64,000 nucleotides of DNA from Algibacter lectus (GTDB lineage: Bacteria; Bacteroidota; Bacteroidia; Flavobacteriales; Flavobacteriaceae): the NCBI RefSeq assembly GCF_900112395.1, contig NZ_FOLN01000010.1:62001-126000 (forward strand), written 5' to 3'. Each line of letters opens with the position of its first letter. Positions within the stretch are counted from its first letter, which is position 1. Below are positions 1 through 8,795 of the stretch, piece by piece. Made by a program: the position numbers and the translations under genes. The notes below the pieces were generated by a model. It ran no database searches. It saw only the letters and a program-made list of their open reading frames with translations, and was not told where the DNA came from.

Positions 1-421
1 CGCTTAACAAGGGTTTGTAAGTTTTTATTTTTTTTTGATTCGGGAAATTTTGATTTCCTCTAGAACCTCCATCAAATGTTTTAATGCTATCATACGTCAT
101 TTGGTATAAATTATAATTTTTCTCTTCGGATTTTAAAATAGGTTCACCTGAAGCTTTAGACATATACAAAGAAGACATGTAAGGCTCATGCGATACCACG
201 ACTTGATTATCTTTTGATATAATTAGGTCTAGCTCAAGAACATTTGCGCCTTTATGAAGTGCGCTTAAAAAACCTTCGATTGAGTTTTCTGGAAAGTTGC
301 CGCGGTCACCACGATGTCCTTGAACTTTAATGTTATGTTTTGTAATTGGTTCTTTAGTTTCTGATTTACAACTCACGGTTAATATGAGTAAGATAACTGT
401 TAAGGTTTTCAATATTTTCAT
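1..421 (-). CDS. Glycerophosphodiester phosphodiesterase lipoprotein (partial)
   Basis: The gene runs off the left edge, so only the N-terminal 140 residues are present. It starts with a lipoprotein signal (hydrophobic stretch, lipobox ending at Cys18). The GDPD metal/active-site signature follows: HRG at residues 36-38, PENS around 44-47, E63 and D65 in LELDL, and H78 in SHEP. GDPDs hydrolyse glycerophosphodiesters to sn-glycerol-3-phosphate and an alcohol; a lipoprotein form would act in the periplasm or on the outer membrane. It is the last visible gene of a minus-strand run with the phosphoesterase at 482-2059 (60 bases between them), so it is probably part of the SusCD operon. HEP instead of the more usual HD at the H78 motif is a variant I recall from Bacteroidota homologues. 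The C-terminal half cannot be judged. Confidence 0.88.
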   Translation of the reverse strand, partial: MKILKTLTVILLILTVSCKSETKEPITKHNIKVQGHRGDRGNFPENSIEGFLSALHKGANVLELDLIISKDNQVVVSHEPYMSSLYMSKASGEPILKSEEKNYNLYQMTYDSIKTFDGGSRGNQNFPNQKKIKTYKPLLS

Positions 422-481
422 CTGTTTATAATTAAAAAGCTTGTTTATCATTTTACGGACAAACAAGCTTTTGGTTTAAAT

Positions 482-2059
482 TTATTGTTTTGGAGTTTCT
501 AATCTGTAAGAACTCGTTTCGGTATACTCGTTTCCAAACATATCCGTAGCTTTAATTTCAATTTTATGGACTCCAATTTCTAATTTAGTCGGTATGGAAC
601 CACGCCATAAATGATTACTGATAATTGGATTTGACGACCGTCTTCCAACCATTAATTCGGTTTTGGTATCCCATTCATTAACCTGTGACACATAGGAGGG
701 ATCGTAATCTTGGACGTGCTTCATAGGCTGCCATTCACCACTATCAATACGATATAAAACTGTGTCTTTTTCACTACCCATAAAGAAGTTGGCATAAATT
801 CCCGCTCTTGTTTTTCTTCCTTGCGCAACTACTTTTGGAGCAAAAATTTCTATCTGAAAATCTTTTGGTTTTCCAGCTACTTTATATTCTATGTTGTATT
901 TGTTTTCATCAAAATGTAAAAAAGCGTAACCTTTTGGCGTACCATCTCTCATGGTTGAAATAGGGATGCCGGCTTCGTTTAATTTGCCCGAATACCAATC
1001 ACCAGAAGTAGTCCCTACATTATATTCATGATGTGGTTTTGCTCTTAACCAACCTTGTGAAGCATCAAAAAAGGTTTGTTTTTGAATGTGTGTATGAGCT
1101 GAAAGTGATAGTGTATTAGGATAATCTTTTAATAGACTAAATAGCTTTTCACGATCTTCATCTTTAAAAGCATCGCCATTTGGTTCGCTTAGAGGGATAT
1201 GGAAAGCCAAAACGATAAGGTGATCTTTTGGAACAAATTTTAAATCGTTGGCTACAAAATTTAATTGATCTTCTCGAAATCCACCCCAATAGCCTTTGCC
1301 ATCTCTAGGATCTGGATAAAGAATATTATCTAAAATAATAAAGTGCACTTTACCAAAGTTAAAAGCATAATTTGCTGGGCCAAAATGAGCTTCGTATGTT
1401 TCATCGCTAATAGTATCTGTTTTAGCATCAAAGTTCATATCATGGTTTCCCATAACATTATACCAAGGCACTCCAATTTCTTTTACAGCATCAATATATG
1501 GATTAAATAAACTTAAATCATCACCGACTAAATCGCCCAAACTTAATCCAAAAGGTACATTTTTGATGGCTTCAACTTCAGAAACGATACCTCTTTTAAA
1601 GTATTCTATTTCTTCTAAAGTATAAGCTTGTGGATCTCCAAATACCAGTGCTGTAAATTTAGTGATTTCTTCTGTTTTAATTAATCCGAAATTAATCGAT
1701 TTAGGAAGTTTACCTGTGGGGGCTACTCCTTTAAACTCTAATTCTGGAGAACCCTGAGGTTTGTGGTTGTAGAAGAATTTGGGTAGGTTATTGGCATCTG
1801 TAGTAACGTTGTACCCAGAAGGTTTTATAACAGAAATAATATGATCGGTACCAATTGGGAGTTCGTATTTTCCATTTTTATCGGTTAAAACCACTTGTTC
1901 TCCGTTACTAACGGCTACATCTTTAATGCCTTGTTCTTTTCTTTCTTTTTTATTGTTTTGGTTCAGGTCGTTGTAAACATAACCTGTTACCTTGTTTTGT
2001 GCTGTTACACCTAATGTTAATAAGGTGGCACATGTTAGAATAAATGTTGTTTTTTTCAT
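482..2059 (-). CDS. Secreted calcineurin-like metallophosphoesterase
   Basis: The 525-residue protein has a signal peptide (about residues 1-20) and then a small beta-sandwich resembling an SdrD-B or carboxypeptidase-regulatory fold (about 23-110). The calcineurin-like phosphoesterase core covers about 133-330, and a C-terminal beta domain runs to the end. This matches the MetallophosN / Metallophos / MetallophosC arrangement of Bacteroidota. Metal ligands are visible as GDPQ (D142), GDLVGD (D176), GNHD (N205-D207), a single His in FHIP, and AHTH. The first motif is D-P-Q instead of D-x-H, and AHTH replaces the usual GHTH. It should hydrolyse phosphomonoesters or diesters in the periplasm or outside the cell; the substrate is not predictable. 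It follows susD after 10 bases, so co-transcription is very likely. Confidence 0.88.
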   Translation of the reverse strand: MKKTTFILTCATLLTLGVTAQNKVTGYVYNDLNQNNKKERKEQGIKDVAVSNGEQVVLTDKNGKYELPIGTDHIISVIKPSGYNVTTDANNLPKFFYNHKPQGSPELEFKGVAPTGKLPKSINFGLIKTEEITKFTALVFGDPQAYTLEEIEYFKRGIVSEVEAIKNVPFGLSLGDLVGDDLSLFNPYIDAVKEIGVPWYNVMGNHDMNFDAKTDTISDETYEAHFGPANYAFNFGKVHFIILDNILYPDPRDGKGYWGGFREDQLNFVANDLKFVPKDHLIVLAFHIPLSEPNGDAFKDEDREKLFSLLKDYPNTLSLSAHTHIQKQTFFDASQGWLRAKPHHEYNVGTTSGDWYSGKLNEAGIPISTMRDGTPKGYAFLHFDENKYNIEYKVAGKPKDFQIEIFAPKVVAQGRKTRAGIYANFFMGSEKDTVLYRIDSGEWQPMKHVQDYDPSYVSQVNEWDTKTELMVGRRSSNPIISNHLWRGSIPTKLEIGVHKIEIKATDMFGNEYTETSSYRLETPKQ

Positions 2060-2069
2060 GGTATCTCAA

Positions 2070-3506
2070 TTATTTGTTTTCCCACCAAACCGGTGTGTTT
2101 ATATCATCTGGGCCACCTAACATTTCAACTGCTTTTTTGTAATTAGAAGCATTGTTTATTTGCACATCAGTTGGATAGTAAAAACGAACAGGCATTATTT
2201 TATCATTTAACATGGCTTCTGTAGTTGGTAATACTGGCAACCCAGTACGTCTATATTCAAACCATTGTTGATAATCGACAAAATAAAGGGCATAATATTT
2301 TTGTAGCATGATTATATCTAAGGTACCATCATATTTTGTATTGGAATTATCAAAATAAGTTGACGGCATTTCAATATTAAACTGTTCAATTGCAGCTGTA
2401 ACACCATTGTTATAATGTGTTTCTGCATTAGAAGTATAGCCACGCTGTGCTAATTCTGCTTTAATAAACTCAACCTCTGCATAAGTTAATAGGAAAATTT
2501 GCATAGGGTTGTTTGCTTGGGTTGTATTGAGAGCAGAAGCGTTATAGGTAAACTGAGATTCGGGACCGTCGAAAGCACTAGGTATTCCTTTATATCCTAT
2601 TTCTACATTATTCAAGTCTCTAGCAATGGTTGAAATATAAGCGCGTCTTGGGTCTTCAAAATCATTTAAATTATCAATAAAAAAAGAAGCTATTTTAGTA
2701 AATAAACTAAAATCTTGTGGCCTACCCCAAGGAGATACATTTGGAGTAACACCAGTAACTTGTAAAATAGCAGACTCTTCATTGTTTTCAAATACAGGAT
2801 AGGTTATAGGATTGTTGACTATAGCCGTCATTTTTTGAAACGCGTTGGTTTCTGTTCTATTGGAAATACGAAGCAATAACCTTAAGTGTAATGAGTTTGT
2901 GAATTTTTGCCACTTTTTAATATCATTAAAAAAGAGAATGTCATCGGCGTAAGCCATACCTTTACTAACATCATAAATGCTATTGGCTTTTTCAAGGTCT
3001 GCAAGAATGGTTTCATAAATAAGCTCTTGAGAGTCGAAAGCAGGGTAGAAGTTTCCTTCATCACCTTTTACTGCCTCTGTCATTGGTACAGGCCCAAATA
3101 TATCGGTAAGGTTGGCATAGACCATAGCGTTAAGTGTTAAAGCGATGGCTTCGTAATTTTTGTCTTCTAATATTAGGGCTGCAGCATGCATTTCCTTGAT
3201 ATTATTAAGCCATTTGTAATAATTATTCCATGATGAATTACCGGCACTCTGACTTACATCATAACGATGTAAACCACCAGAAACACTAGGTAGTGGTACA
3301 GATACTTGCATTAAATCGAATGTAACACTGGCGCTTCTGCCGGCGTTATGGGCTGCTAACCCATAGATAATTGGGTTTATTAACGTGCCAGGACTAATTT
3401 CATTAATACGATTTGGATCTTCGTTAATTTCTGCAAAATCATTTGTACATGATACTACAATAGTAAAGCAAAGTAGTGTACAAAATAAATATTTTAGTGT
3501 TTTCAT
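2070..3506 (-). CDS. SusD/RagB-family outer-membrane lipoprotein
   Basis: The 478-residue protein begins with a type II signal ending in a lipobox with Cys20, so it is a lipoprotein. The rest fits the SusD-like family (the SusD-like_2 type): helical TPR-like segments, an N-terminal NEDPNR segment after the lipid anchor, and a C-terminal YYP motif. Family members sit as a lid on the SusC barrel and bind the incoming ligand. It lies 11 bases downstream of the susC gene at 3518-6961 and 10 bases upstream of the phosphoesterase gene. No glycosidase is adjacent, so the ligand may not be a plain polysaccharide; the neighbouring phosphoesterases point to a phosphorylated or phosphodiester-linked substrate (inference). 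Confidence 0.92.
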   Translation of the reverse strand: MKTLKYLFCTLLCFTIVVSCTNDFAEINEDPNRINEISPGTLINPIIYGLAAHNAGRSASVTFDLMQVSVPLPSVSGGLHRYDVSQSAGNSSWNNYYKWLNNIKEMHAAALILEDKNYEAIALTLNAMVYANLTDIFGPVPMTEAVKGDEGNFYPAFDSQELIYETILADLEKANSIYDVSKGMAYADDILFFNDIKKWQKFTNSLHLRLLLRISNRTETNAFQKMTAIVNNPITYPVFENNEESAILQVTGVTPNVSPWGRPQDFSLFTKIASFFIDNLNDFEDPRRAYISTIARDLNNVEIGYKGIPSAFDGPESQFTYNASALNTTQANNPMQIFLLTYAEVEFIKAELAQRGYTSNAETHYNNGVTAAIEQFNIEMPSTYFDNSNTKYDGTLDIIMLQKYYALYFVDYQQWFEYRRTGLPVLPTTEAMLNDKIMPVRFYYPTDVQINNASNYKKAVEMLGGPDDINTPVWWENK

Positions 3507-3517
3507 TTTTATAGATT

Positions 3518-6500
3518 TTATAAATTTACTTTTAAGTTAAAACCATAGTTGGCTGGTGAAGGCATTTGTCCCATTTCAATTCCTGGTAAAATAGTGTCTC
3601 CATTTAAGGCAGCTGTTTCAGGGTCGTAGATTGGAAAATCAGAAACGGTTGCTAAATTTCTTCCAAAGGCGGAAATGCTTAAACTTGTAATTCCTGTATT
3701 TTTTAAAGATTTTTTAGGAAAGTTGTATTGCAAACTCACTTCTCTTAATTTTAAGAATGAAGCATCAAAAGAGTTCGATTCTACATTGGCACGACGGTAG
3801 TAACGATTGTACCAGTCTGGAGTTATTGCAGCAGTAGTATTTGGAGAATATGTGCCATCTGTATTTAATACCACACCGTCTCCTGTTATAAAACCTGTTT
3901 CTCGTCCTTCATAAGTAGATGTTAATTTACCTTGTTGAATAAGTTTGTGATTAGACTGAGAGTAAACAATGCCACCGTACTGACCGTCGACCATAACATT
4001 AAGCGTTATATTTCCAAAGCTAAAACTGTTATTTAAACCAGCTTTCCAATCTGGACTAGCGTCTCCTATGTATTGAATTTCGTCTGGGTAGGCTGGTAGC
4101 CCTGCATTATCATAAACAATTGCACCTTCTGGCGAACGTACAAAACCAAACCCGTAAATAGCGGTTGTTGTACCGCCTATTTTAGCTAATAATGTGGCAT
4201 TACCACCAGAGCCTATTTCTTGTTGACCATCAACTCCATCAGCAAGTTTTAAAACTTTATTCCAGTTTTTAGACCACGTTAGTGTGCTTTTCCAATTAAA
4301 CTTCTCTCTTTTTATTATTTTTCCGCTAAGTGTCAATTCTACCCCTCGGTTACGCACTTCACCAGAGTTTAAAACCCCAGAGCTATAACCTGTAGTGATA
4401 TCTAAAGGCACTGAAATAATTTGGTTTTTAGTCGTTGTTTCGTAAACAGTGGCGTCTAAGTTTATTCTGTTGTTTAATAAACGAGCTTCGATACCTGTTT
4501 CATAACTTGTTGTTATTTCAGGTTTGAAATTGGCATTGAACAAGTTGGTAGCTACAGATGCCGAACTAGCAAACGCACTTTGACTATAATATTTACTCGT
4601 TTTATAAGGATCGGTGTCGTTACCAACTTGCGCGTATGAAAAACGATATTTTAAGTAATCCATCGCATCGGGTAAATCGAATATTTCAGACATGATAAAA
4701 CTAGCATTTGCCGATGGGTAGAAAAATGAATTATTTTCTATGGGTAAGGTGCTAGACCAATCGTTTCTTCCAGTTAAATCTAAAAATATTTTATTGTCGA
4801 AAGCCACTGAAAACAAACCATATAAGCTGTTTACTCTTTTGTTTTTGTCATAGGTTTGAATTAGCGGATTGTTTACGCCGTTAGCTAATTTATAAACGCC
4901 TGGAACAACTAAACCATCAACAGAAGCATCTGTTCTTCTATATTTATAATCCATAGAGTTTCCTCCTAAAGAAGCAGAAAATGAAAATTTATCACTAAGT
5001 TCATTGTCATAGCTTAGCAGGAAATCGGTATTAACTTCTTGCTTCCAAACGTCTTGTGTTTCGTAAAAACCTTGTTTGTATCGGTTGATACTGTATGGTC
5101 TTTTTTGTTCTCTTTCTTGGTAATAGGTGTTTAATGATGTTCTTAGCATTAATTTTAATTGTGGAGCTAATTGAATGTCACTAAAAATATTTCCTACGAT
5201 TTGATTGCTTGCTAGCGCATTTGTTGCTTCATAAGCTATGGCGTATGGATTGTCTATGTAAGAGCTAAATGGCTGAATTTGTTGAATTTGATCCTGACCT
5301 TGTTTCCAAATATTACGATACCAATCTAAATTAACATTAGGGTTTTGAAAAATCATAAAGTAAGCTATAGAACCGTTGTTGTAACCTGTACTTGGTAAAT
5401 TGTCACTAGTTCTATTATTATAGTTTACAACAGAACCTATTTTTACATGATCTGAAACTTGATAATTAGCGTTTAAAGACGCTGTTACTCTTTCAAAACC
5501 AGTGTTAGGCATAATCCATTCGTTTTTAGAATGTCCAACAGAAAGTCGCATTGAGCCTTCTTGATTTCCTCCTTGAATAGATATATTATTGGTGGTTGTT
5601 ACACCGGTACGCCAGTAGTCTTTCCTATTATCTTCGTAAGGTTGCCAAACCTCACGCTGAGCAGATTGGCCTTCTAAATTCGGATCGTATTGGTAGTAAT
5701 ATTGATTGTTAAATTCAGGCCCCCAAGCACTACTTGTTCCGCCAGTACTATTACCATCTTCCGAAGAACCATAAGAATAATAAGGAATGCCTTCAGTATT
5801 AAAACTTTTACCTGTTCCTTGCCCATATTTATATTGCCAATCTGGCCAACGTTGTATAACATCTAAGCTTATACTTGAGTTATAGGTTACACCCAACCCT
5901 TTTGTTTTTTTACCAGATTTTGTAGTAATAATTAAAGCACCATTAGCAGCACGACTTCCGTAAAGTGCTGTTGCACCTGGGCCTTTTAAAACAGTTACGT
6001 TTTCAATATCATCTAAATTCAGATCTGATATTCCATTCCCGTGATCTATTGGAGAATCTTCGCCTATATAAGCATTTGATGATCCTGAAGTTGTCATTTC
6101 ACTGTTCACAGGTACGCCATCAACCACAATAAGTGCATTGTTGCCGTTAGCATTTAAAGAGTTGTTACCTCTAAGTGTTATTTGCTGTGAATTCATTGGG
6201 CCAGAACCCGACGATACAATATTTAAGCCTGCAACTTTTCCTTTTAATCCAGACGACCAGTTGTTAGGTGCTGTTTGTGCTAAACTTTCACTTTCAACGG
6301 TGGCTTGCGAGAAACCTAGTTTTTTTTCTTCTCGTTTTATACCTAAAGCGGTAACAACGACTTCGTTTAGGCTATTTATGTTTTCTTGTAAAACAATTTC
6401 TAATAAAGTGCCAGGTTTTGCTTTTATGGTTTTAGAAATATAGCCCATAAAAGAAATAGTTAGTTCTGCATTTTCTTCAGTTAACGCTAAACTAAACATA

Positions 6501-6961
6501 CCATCAAAATTAGTTGAGGTACCATTTTTAGTACCTGTTTCCATTACAGTGGCGCCAGGTAACGGTAATCCTGCTTCATCCATAATTTTACCTTTAACAA
6601 GTTTTTGTTCTCTAGAATTTAAAACGGTAATGGTATGGTTTAAGATTTTAAATTGAAATCCGCTTTGTTTTGATATTTTCTTTAAAATAGTTTGTAAATC
6701 TTCATTTGTAGAATTAATAGAAACTTTTTGAGGTATTTCTGTTATTGAATTATCAAAAATAAAAGTATAAGCAGTTTGGTTTTCAATAGCGGAAAACACA
6801 TCTGTTACTAAAGCATTTTTTAAATTTAAAGAGACTTGAGTATTGGTTATGTTATTAGATTTTGCAGTGGCTATCGTTGTTGTTAATAGCATACATATTA
6901 AATAAAAATTTTTAAGAGTTAAATAATTTTTAAAAAAGTGTAATTTAGTATTCATTTTCAA
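3518..6961 (-). CDS. SusC/RagA-family TonB-dependent outer-membrane transporter
   Basis: The 1147-residue protein has a signal peptide (about residues 1-33) and an STN (secretin/TonB N-terminal) domain at about 42-112. A carboxypeptidase-regulatory-like domain (about 118-200) with GATV and GTSTNFDG motifs follows, then a TonB-box-like segment (NEVVVTALGI), the plug (about 210-350) and a 22-strand-type barrel ending in an aromatic-poor NLKVNL. The STN domain is the signature of transporters that signal to a FecR anti-sigma factor, and fecR and an ECF sigma gene lie directly upstream. It should import, with its SusD partner, a ligand trapped at the cell surface. SusC proteins are usually around 1000 residues; the extra length is the STN domain. 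Confidence 0.95.
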   Translation of the reverse strand: MKMNTKLHFFKNYLTLKNFYLICMLLTTTIATAKSNNITNTQVSLNLKNALVTDVFSAIENQTAYTFIFDNSITEIPQKVSINSTNEDLQTILKKISKQSGFQFKILNHTITVLNSREQKLVKGKIMDEAGLPLPGATVMETGTKNGTSTNFDGMFSLALTEENAELTISFMGYISKTIKAKPGTLLEIVLQENINSLNEVVVTALGIKREEKKLGFSQATVESESLAQTAPNNWSSGLKGKVAGLNIVSSGSGPMNSQQITLRGNNSLNANGNNALIVVDGVPVNSEMTTSGSSNAYIGEDSPIDHGNGISDLNLDDIENVTVLKGPGATALYGSRAANGALIITTKSGKKTKGLGVTYNSSISLDVIQRWPDWQYKYGQGTGKSFNTEGIPYYSYGSSEDGNSTGGTSSAWGPEFNNQYYYQYDPNLEGQSAQREVWQPYEDNRKDYWRTGVTTTNNISIQGGNQEGSMRLSVGHSKNEWIMPNTGFERVTASLNANYQVSDHVKIGSVVNYNNRTSDNLPSTGYNNGSIAYFMIFQNPNVNLDWYRNIWKQGQDQIQQIQPFSSYIDNPYAIAYEATNALASNQIVGNIFSDIQLAPQLKLMLRTSLNTYYQEREQKRPYSINRYKQGFYETQDVWKQEVNTDFLLSYDNELSDKFSFSASLGGNSMDYKYRRTDASVDGLVVPGVYKLANGVNNPLIQTYDKNKRVNSLYGLFSVAFDNKIFLDLTGRNDWSSTLPIENNSFFYPSANASFIMSEIFDLPDAMDYLKYRFSYAQVGNDTDPYKTSKYYSQSAFASSASVATNLFNANFKPEITTSYETGIEARLLNNRINLDATVYETTTKNQIISVPLDITTGYSSGVLNSGEVRNRGVELTLSGKIIKREKFNWKSTLTWSKNWNKVLKLADGVDGQQEIGSGGNATLLAKIGGTTTAIYGFGFVRSPEGAIVYDNAGLPAYPDEIQYIGDASPDWKAGLNNSFSFGNITLNVMVDGQYGGIVYSQSNHKLIQQGKLTSTYEGRETGFITGDGVVLNTDGTYSPNTTAAITPDWYNRYYRRANVESNSFDASFLKLREVSLQYNFPKKSLKNTGITSLSISAFGRNLATVSDFPIYDPETAALNGDTILPGIEMGQMPSPANYGFNLKVNL

Positions 6962-7000
6962 TGATTAACGTTAATTAATTTAATGTTATTTGTTATTCAG

Positions 7001-7026
7001 CCCATTTTCGTTGCAGCGGAAATGGG
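7001..7026. promoter_or_regulatory. Stem-loop between fecR and susC
   Basis: Ten base pairs (one G-T pair), 7001-7010 against 7017-7026, enclose a 6-base loop. It lies in the 76-base gap between fecR (ends 7038) and susC (starts 6961). A T-run follows it only on the plus strand (7027-7033), so for minus-strand transcripts it is not a classic terminator. It could stabilise or process the mRNA between the regulators and the transporter, or stop antisense transcription. The structure is read by eye and its role is inferred. Confidence 0.5.
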
Positions 7027-7037
7027 TTTTTTTATTA

Positions 7038-7970
7038 TTAATTTTTCTTTTGGTTCTTTCTTATAATAATATGGTTTGGTGTTAAGTAATCTATTTTTAA
7101 ATCTTTAAGTAGCTCGATACTTTTCATGACGTTTTTTAAGGTTTCATTATTAAATTTTCCGGTAATGGTTTCTTGTTTCGTTTTTTCATCTTTAAATTCT
7201 ATTGAAACATTATACCAGTTTTCCAAAATCTTAGCTGTGTTTTCGAGTGTTTCGTTATTCAAAACAATAATGTTTTTGGTCCAAGCAATTAAATCATCAC
7301 TATTGGTATTATTCAGAATAATAGGTGTTTGATTTAAAAAGGTAACTTGTTGATTTTTGGTTAAAATCACTTTGTTTTTAGGAGATACTTTGGAGCGAAC
7401 AAGTACTTTACCGGTATTTACACTAACGATAGTTTTATTGTTGTTGGTAGCGTTAATATTAAAGGATGTTCCTAAAACCTTAGTTTCTGTATTATTTGAA
7501 GATATAATAAAAGGCTTCTTTAGGTTTTTGGTTACTTTGAAAAAAGCTTCACCTGTTAATGTAATATGTCTTTCATCTGTAAAATTATCATGATAAGTTA
7601 TACTACTGTTTGAGTTTAAGAACACGCGGCTGCTATCTGGAAGTAATACATCTCTTCGTTCACCCATTTGAGTTTTAATAGTTATGGGGTTTATACTAAG
7701 AAGTGAATATGAAAAGGTGATACCTATAATGAGTAAAATGGAAGCAGCAATGGAAAGATTTTTGTAGTTAAATGGATGTGCTTTTTTATGAATAACGCTG
7801 TCTATAGCATTTTTTATTTTTCTTTCTTTTCGAAAGCTTAAATTAATGGGGATCGATTTATGCTTTTCTTGCATGGCATCGTAAAAATTATCGACTTGCC
7901 TTTTTTCATCTTTAGTGGCAACGTTATTAATGTATTTTTTAGCTATGTGAATAAAATGTTTGTCTTTCAA
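7038..7970 (-). CDS. FecR-family anti-sigma factor
   Basis: The 310-residue protein has a cytoplasmic N-terminal part (about 1-68), one transmembrane segment (about 72-92) and a periplasmic FecR domain with the motifs GERRDVLLPDSSRVFLNSNS and GEAFFKV. A C-terminal DUF4974-type domain (about 235-305) contains the NETLENTAKILENWYNV pattern. Proteins of this type hold an ECF sigma factor at the membrane and release it when the STN domain of the partner TonB receptor reports ligand. The ECF sigma gene lies 99 bases upstream and the STN-bearing susC gene is next downstream, a complete trans-envelope signalling set. Confidence 0.93.
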   Translation of the reverse strand: MKDKHFIHIAKKYINNVATKDEKRQVDNFYDAMQEKHKSIPINLSFRKERKIKNAIDSVIHKKAHPFNYKNLSIAASILLIIGITFSYSLLSINPITIKTQMGERRDVLLPDSSRVFLNSNSSITYHDNFTDERHITLTGEAFFKVTKNLKKPFIISSNNTETKVLGTSFNINATNNNKTIVSVNTGKVLVRSKVSPKNKVILTKNQQVTFLNQTPIILNNTNSDDLIAWTKNIIVLNNETLENTAKILENWYNVSIEFKDEKTKQETITGKFNNETLKNVMKSIELLKDLKIDYLTPNHIIIRKNQKKN

Positions 7971-8069
7971 AATGGTCTTGTTTATTTACAAGTCTCAATT
8001 TTTAAGTATAACACGTAGAAGAAAAGTGGAGGTTAAAGGTTTCTTAATATAAGTAGCCCCATGTTTACT

Positions 8070-8663
8070 TTATAGAAACATTGTGATAACAAAACCAATA
8101 ATATGATTTGTTTTTAGAGAAGATTTTAATTTTTTAAGCGCATCGCTAATATGCTTTTCTACCGTTCGAATAGAGATGTCTAGTTTTTGAGAAATTTCGG
8201 TATTAGATAATTGTTCAACCCTACTTAAAATAAATACTCTTTTGCATTTAGGAGTTAGTTTGTCAATTTCTAAGAACAGGCTTTCTTCTAGCTCTTGGTA
8301 CTCTAGGTTTTTTTCTGACGGACTAGAAATGAAAATATTTTCTAGTGCTTCAAAATGGGTAGAAGTAAATTTTAAATCGCGGATATAGGTTGTTATTTTG
8401 TACTTAATGGCTCTAAAAAGATATCCCTCAAGATTTACTATTTCTATGGTTTTAGATTTGTGCCAGAGGCTTATAAATACCTCTTGAACAATATCTTCGC
8501 AAATTTTTTCTTCAGTATAAATTCGGTATGCATAGGTATATAAAATTTTCCAATAGCGAATGTATATTTCGTTGAAAGCACTCTCATTACCTTTTTTTAG
8601 AAGGATTTGAAGTTGTTCGTTAGAAGAGTTTTTGAGAGGTCGTTTCATAATTACAGCATACAA
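8070..8663 (-). CDS. ECF RNA polymerase sigma-70 factor (Bacteroidota expansion type)
   Basis: The protein is 197 residues from the first ATG. Sigma region 2 (about 22-92) includes DIVQEVFISLWHK; region 4 (about 130-185) has a helix-turn-helix with LSNTEISQKLDISIRTVEKHISDAL-type spacing. It should direct transcription of the downstream SusCD locus and is presumably held inactive by the FecR protein encoded next. A -7-like element (TACATTTG on the minus strand, 8665-8672) sits 2 bases before the first ATG. If it is used, transcription would begin at or past that codon, and translation would start at the second ATG (first base 8648, protein beginning MKRPLK). Confidence 0.92.
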   Translation of the reverse strand: MYAVIMKRPLKNSSNEQLQILLKKGNESAFNEIYIRYWKILYTYAYRIYTEEKICEDIVQEVFISLWHKSKTIEIVNLEGYLFRAIKYKITTYIRDLKFTSTHFEALENIFISSPSEKNLEYQELEESLFLEIDKLTPKCKRVFILSRVEQLSNTEISQKLDISIRTVEKHISDALKKLKSSLKTNHIIGFVITMFL

Positions 8664-8664
8664 A

Positions 8665-8672
8665 CAAATGTA
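8665..8672 (-). promoter_or_regulatory. Possible -7 element for the ECF sigma gene
   Basis: TACATTTG on the minus strand matches the Bacteroidota -7 consensus TAnnTTTG. No TTG lies 19-20 bases upstream, so only half the promoter is seen. Its position argues for the second ATG of the sigma gene. Confidence 0.35.
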
Positions 8673-8732
8673 ACTGTAAAATGAATTTTATTGAAAGCAT
8701 TTAGTTTAACTAATAGTTAAGAAATAAGCAAC

Positions 8733-8772
8733 AAAAAAAGACCTGACAGTTTCGAGAAACATATCAGGTCTT
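8733..8772 (-). terminator. Rho-independent terminator of purA
   Basis: A 9-bp perfect stem (8738-8746 with 8764-8772) with a 17-base loop is followed on the minus strand by a run of seven T's. It lies 24 bases past the purA stop codon. Confidence 0.8.
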
Positions 8773-8795
8773 AAAATATTATTTAGAAATAGGTT

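Noticed and set aside
5674-6443. Antisense and alternate-frame ORFs of 60-100 codons over the SusC gene
   Set aside because: They lie wholly inside a long, clearly conserved gene, lack family motifs and have no start signals; the same holds for similar shadow ORFs inside hisS, galK, gap, dnaA, priA and the T9SS giant.
1-8663. Polysaccharide-utilisation locus in the strict sense
   Set aside because: SusC, SusD, sigma and FecR are present, but no glycoside hydrolase, lyase or carbohydrate esterase is visible within the window; only phosphoesterases accompany them. The left end is cut off, so this could change.
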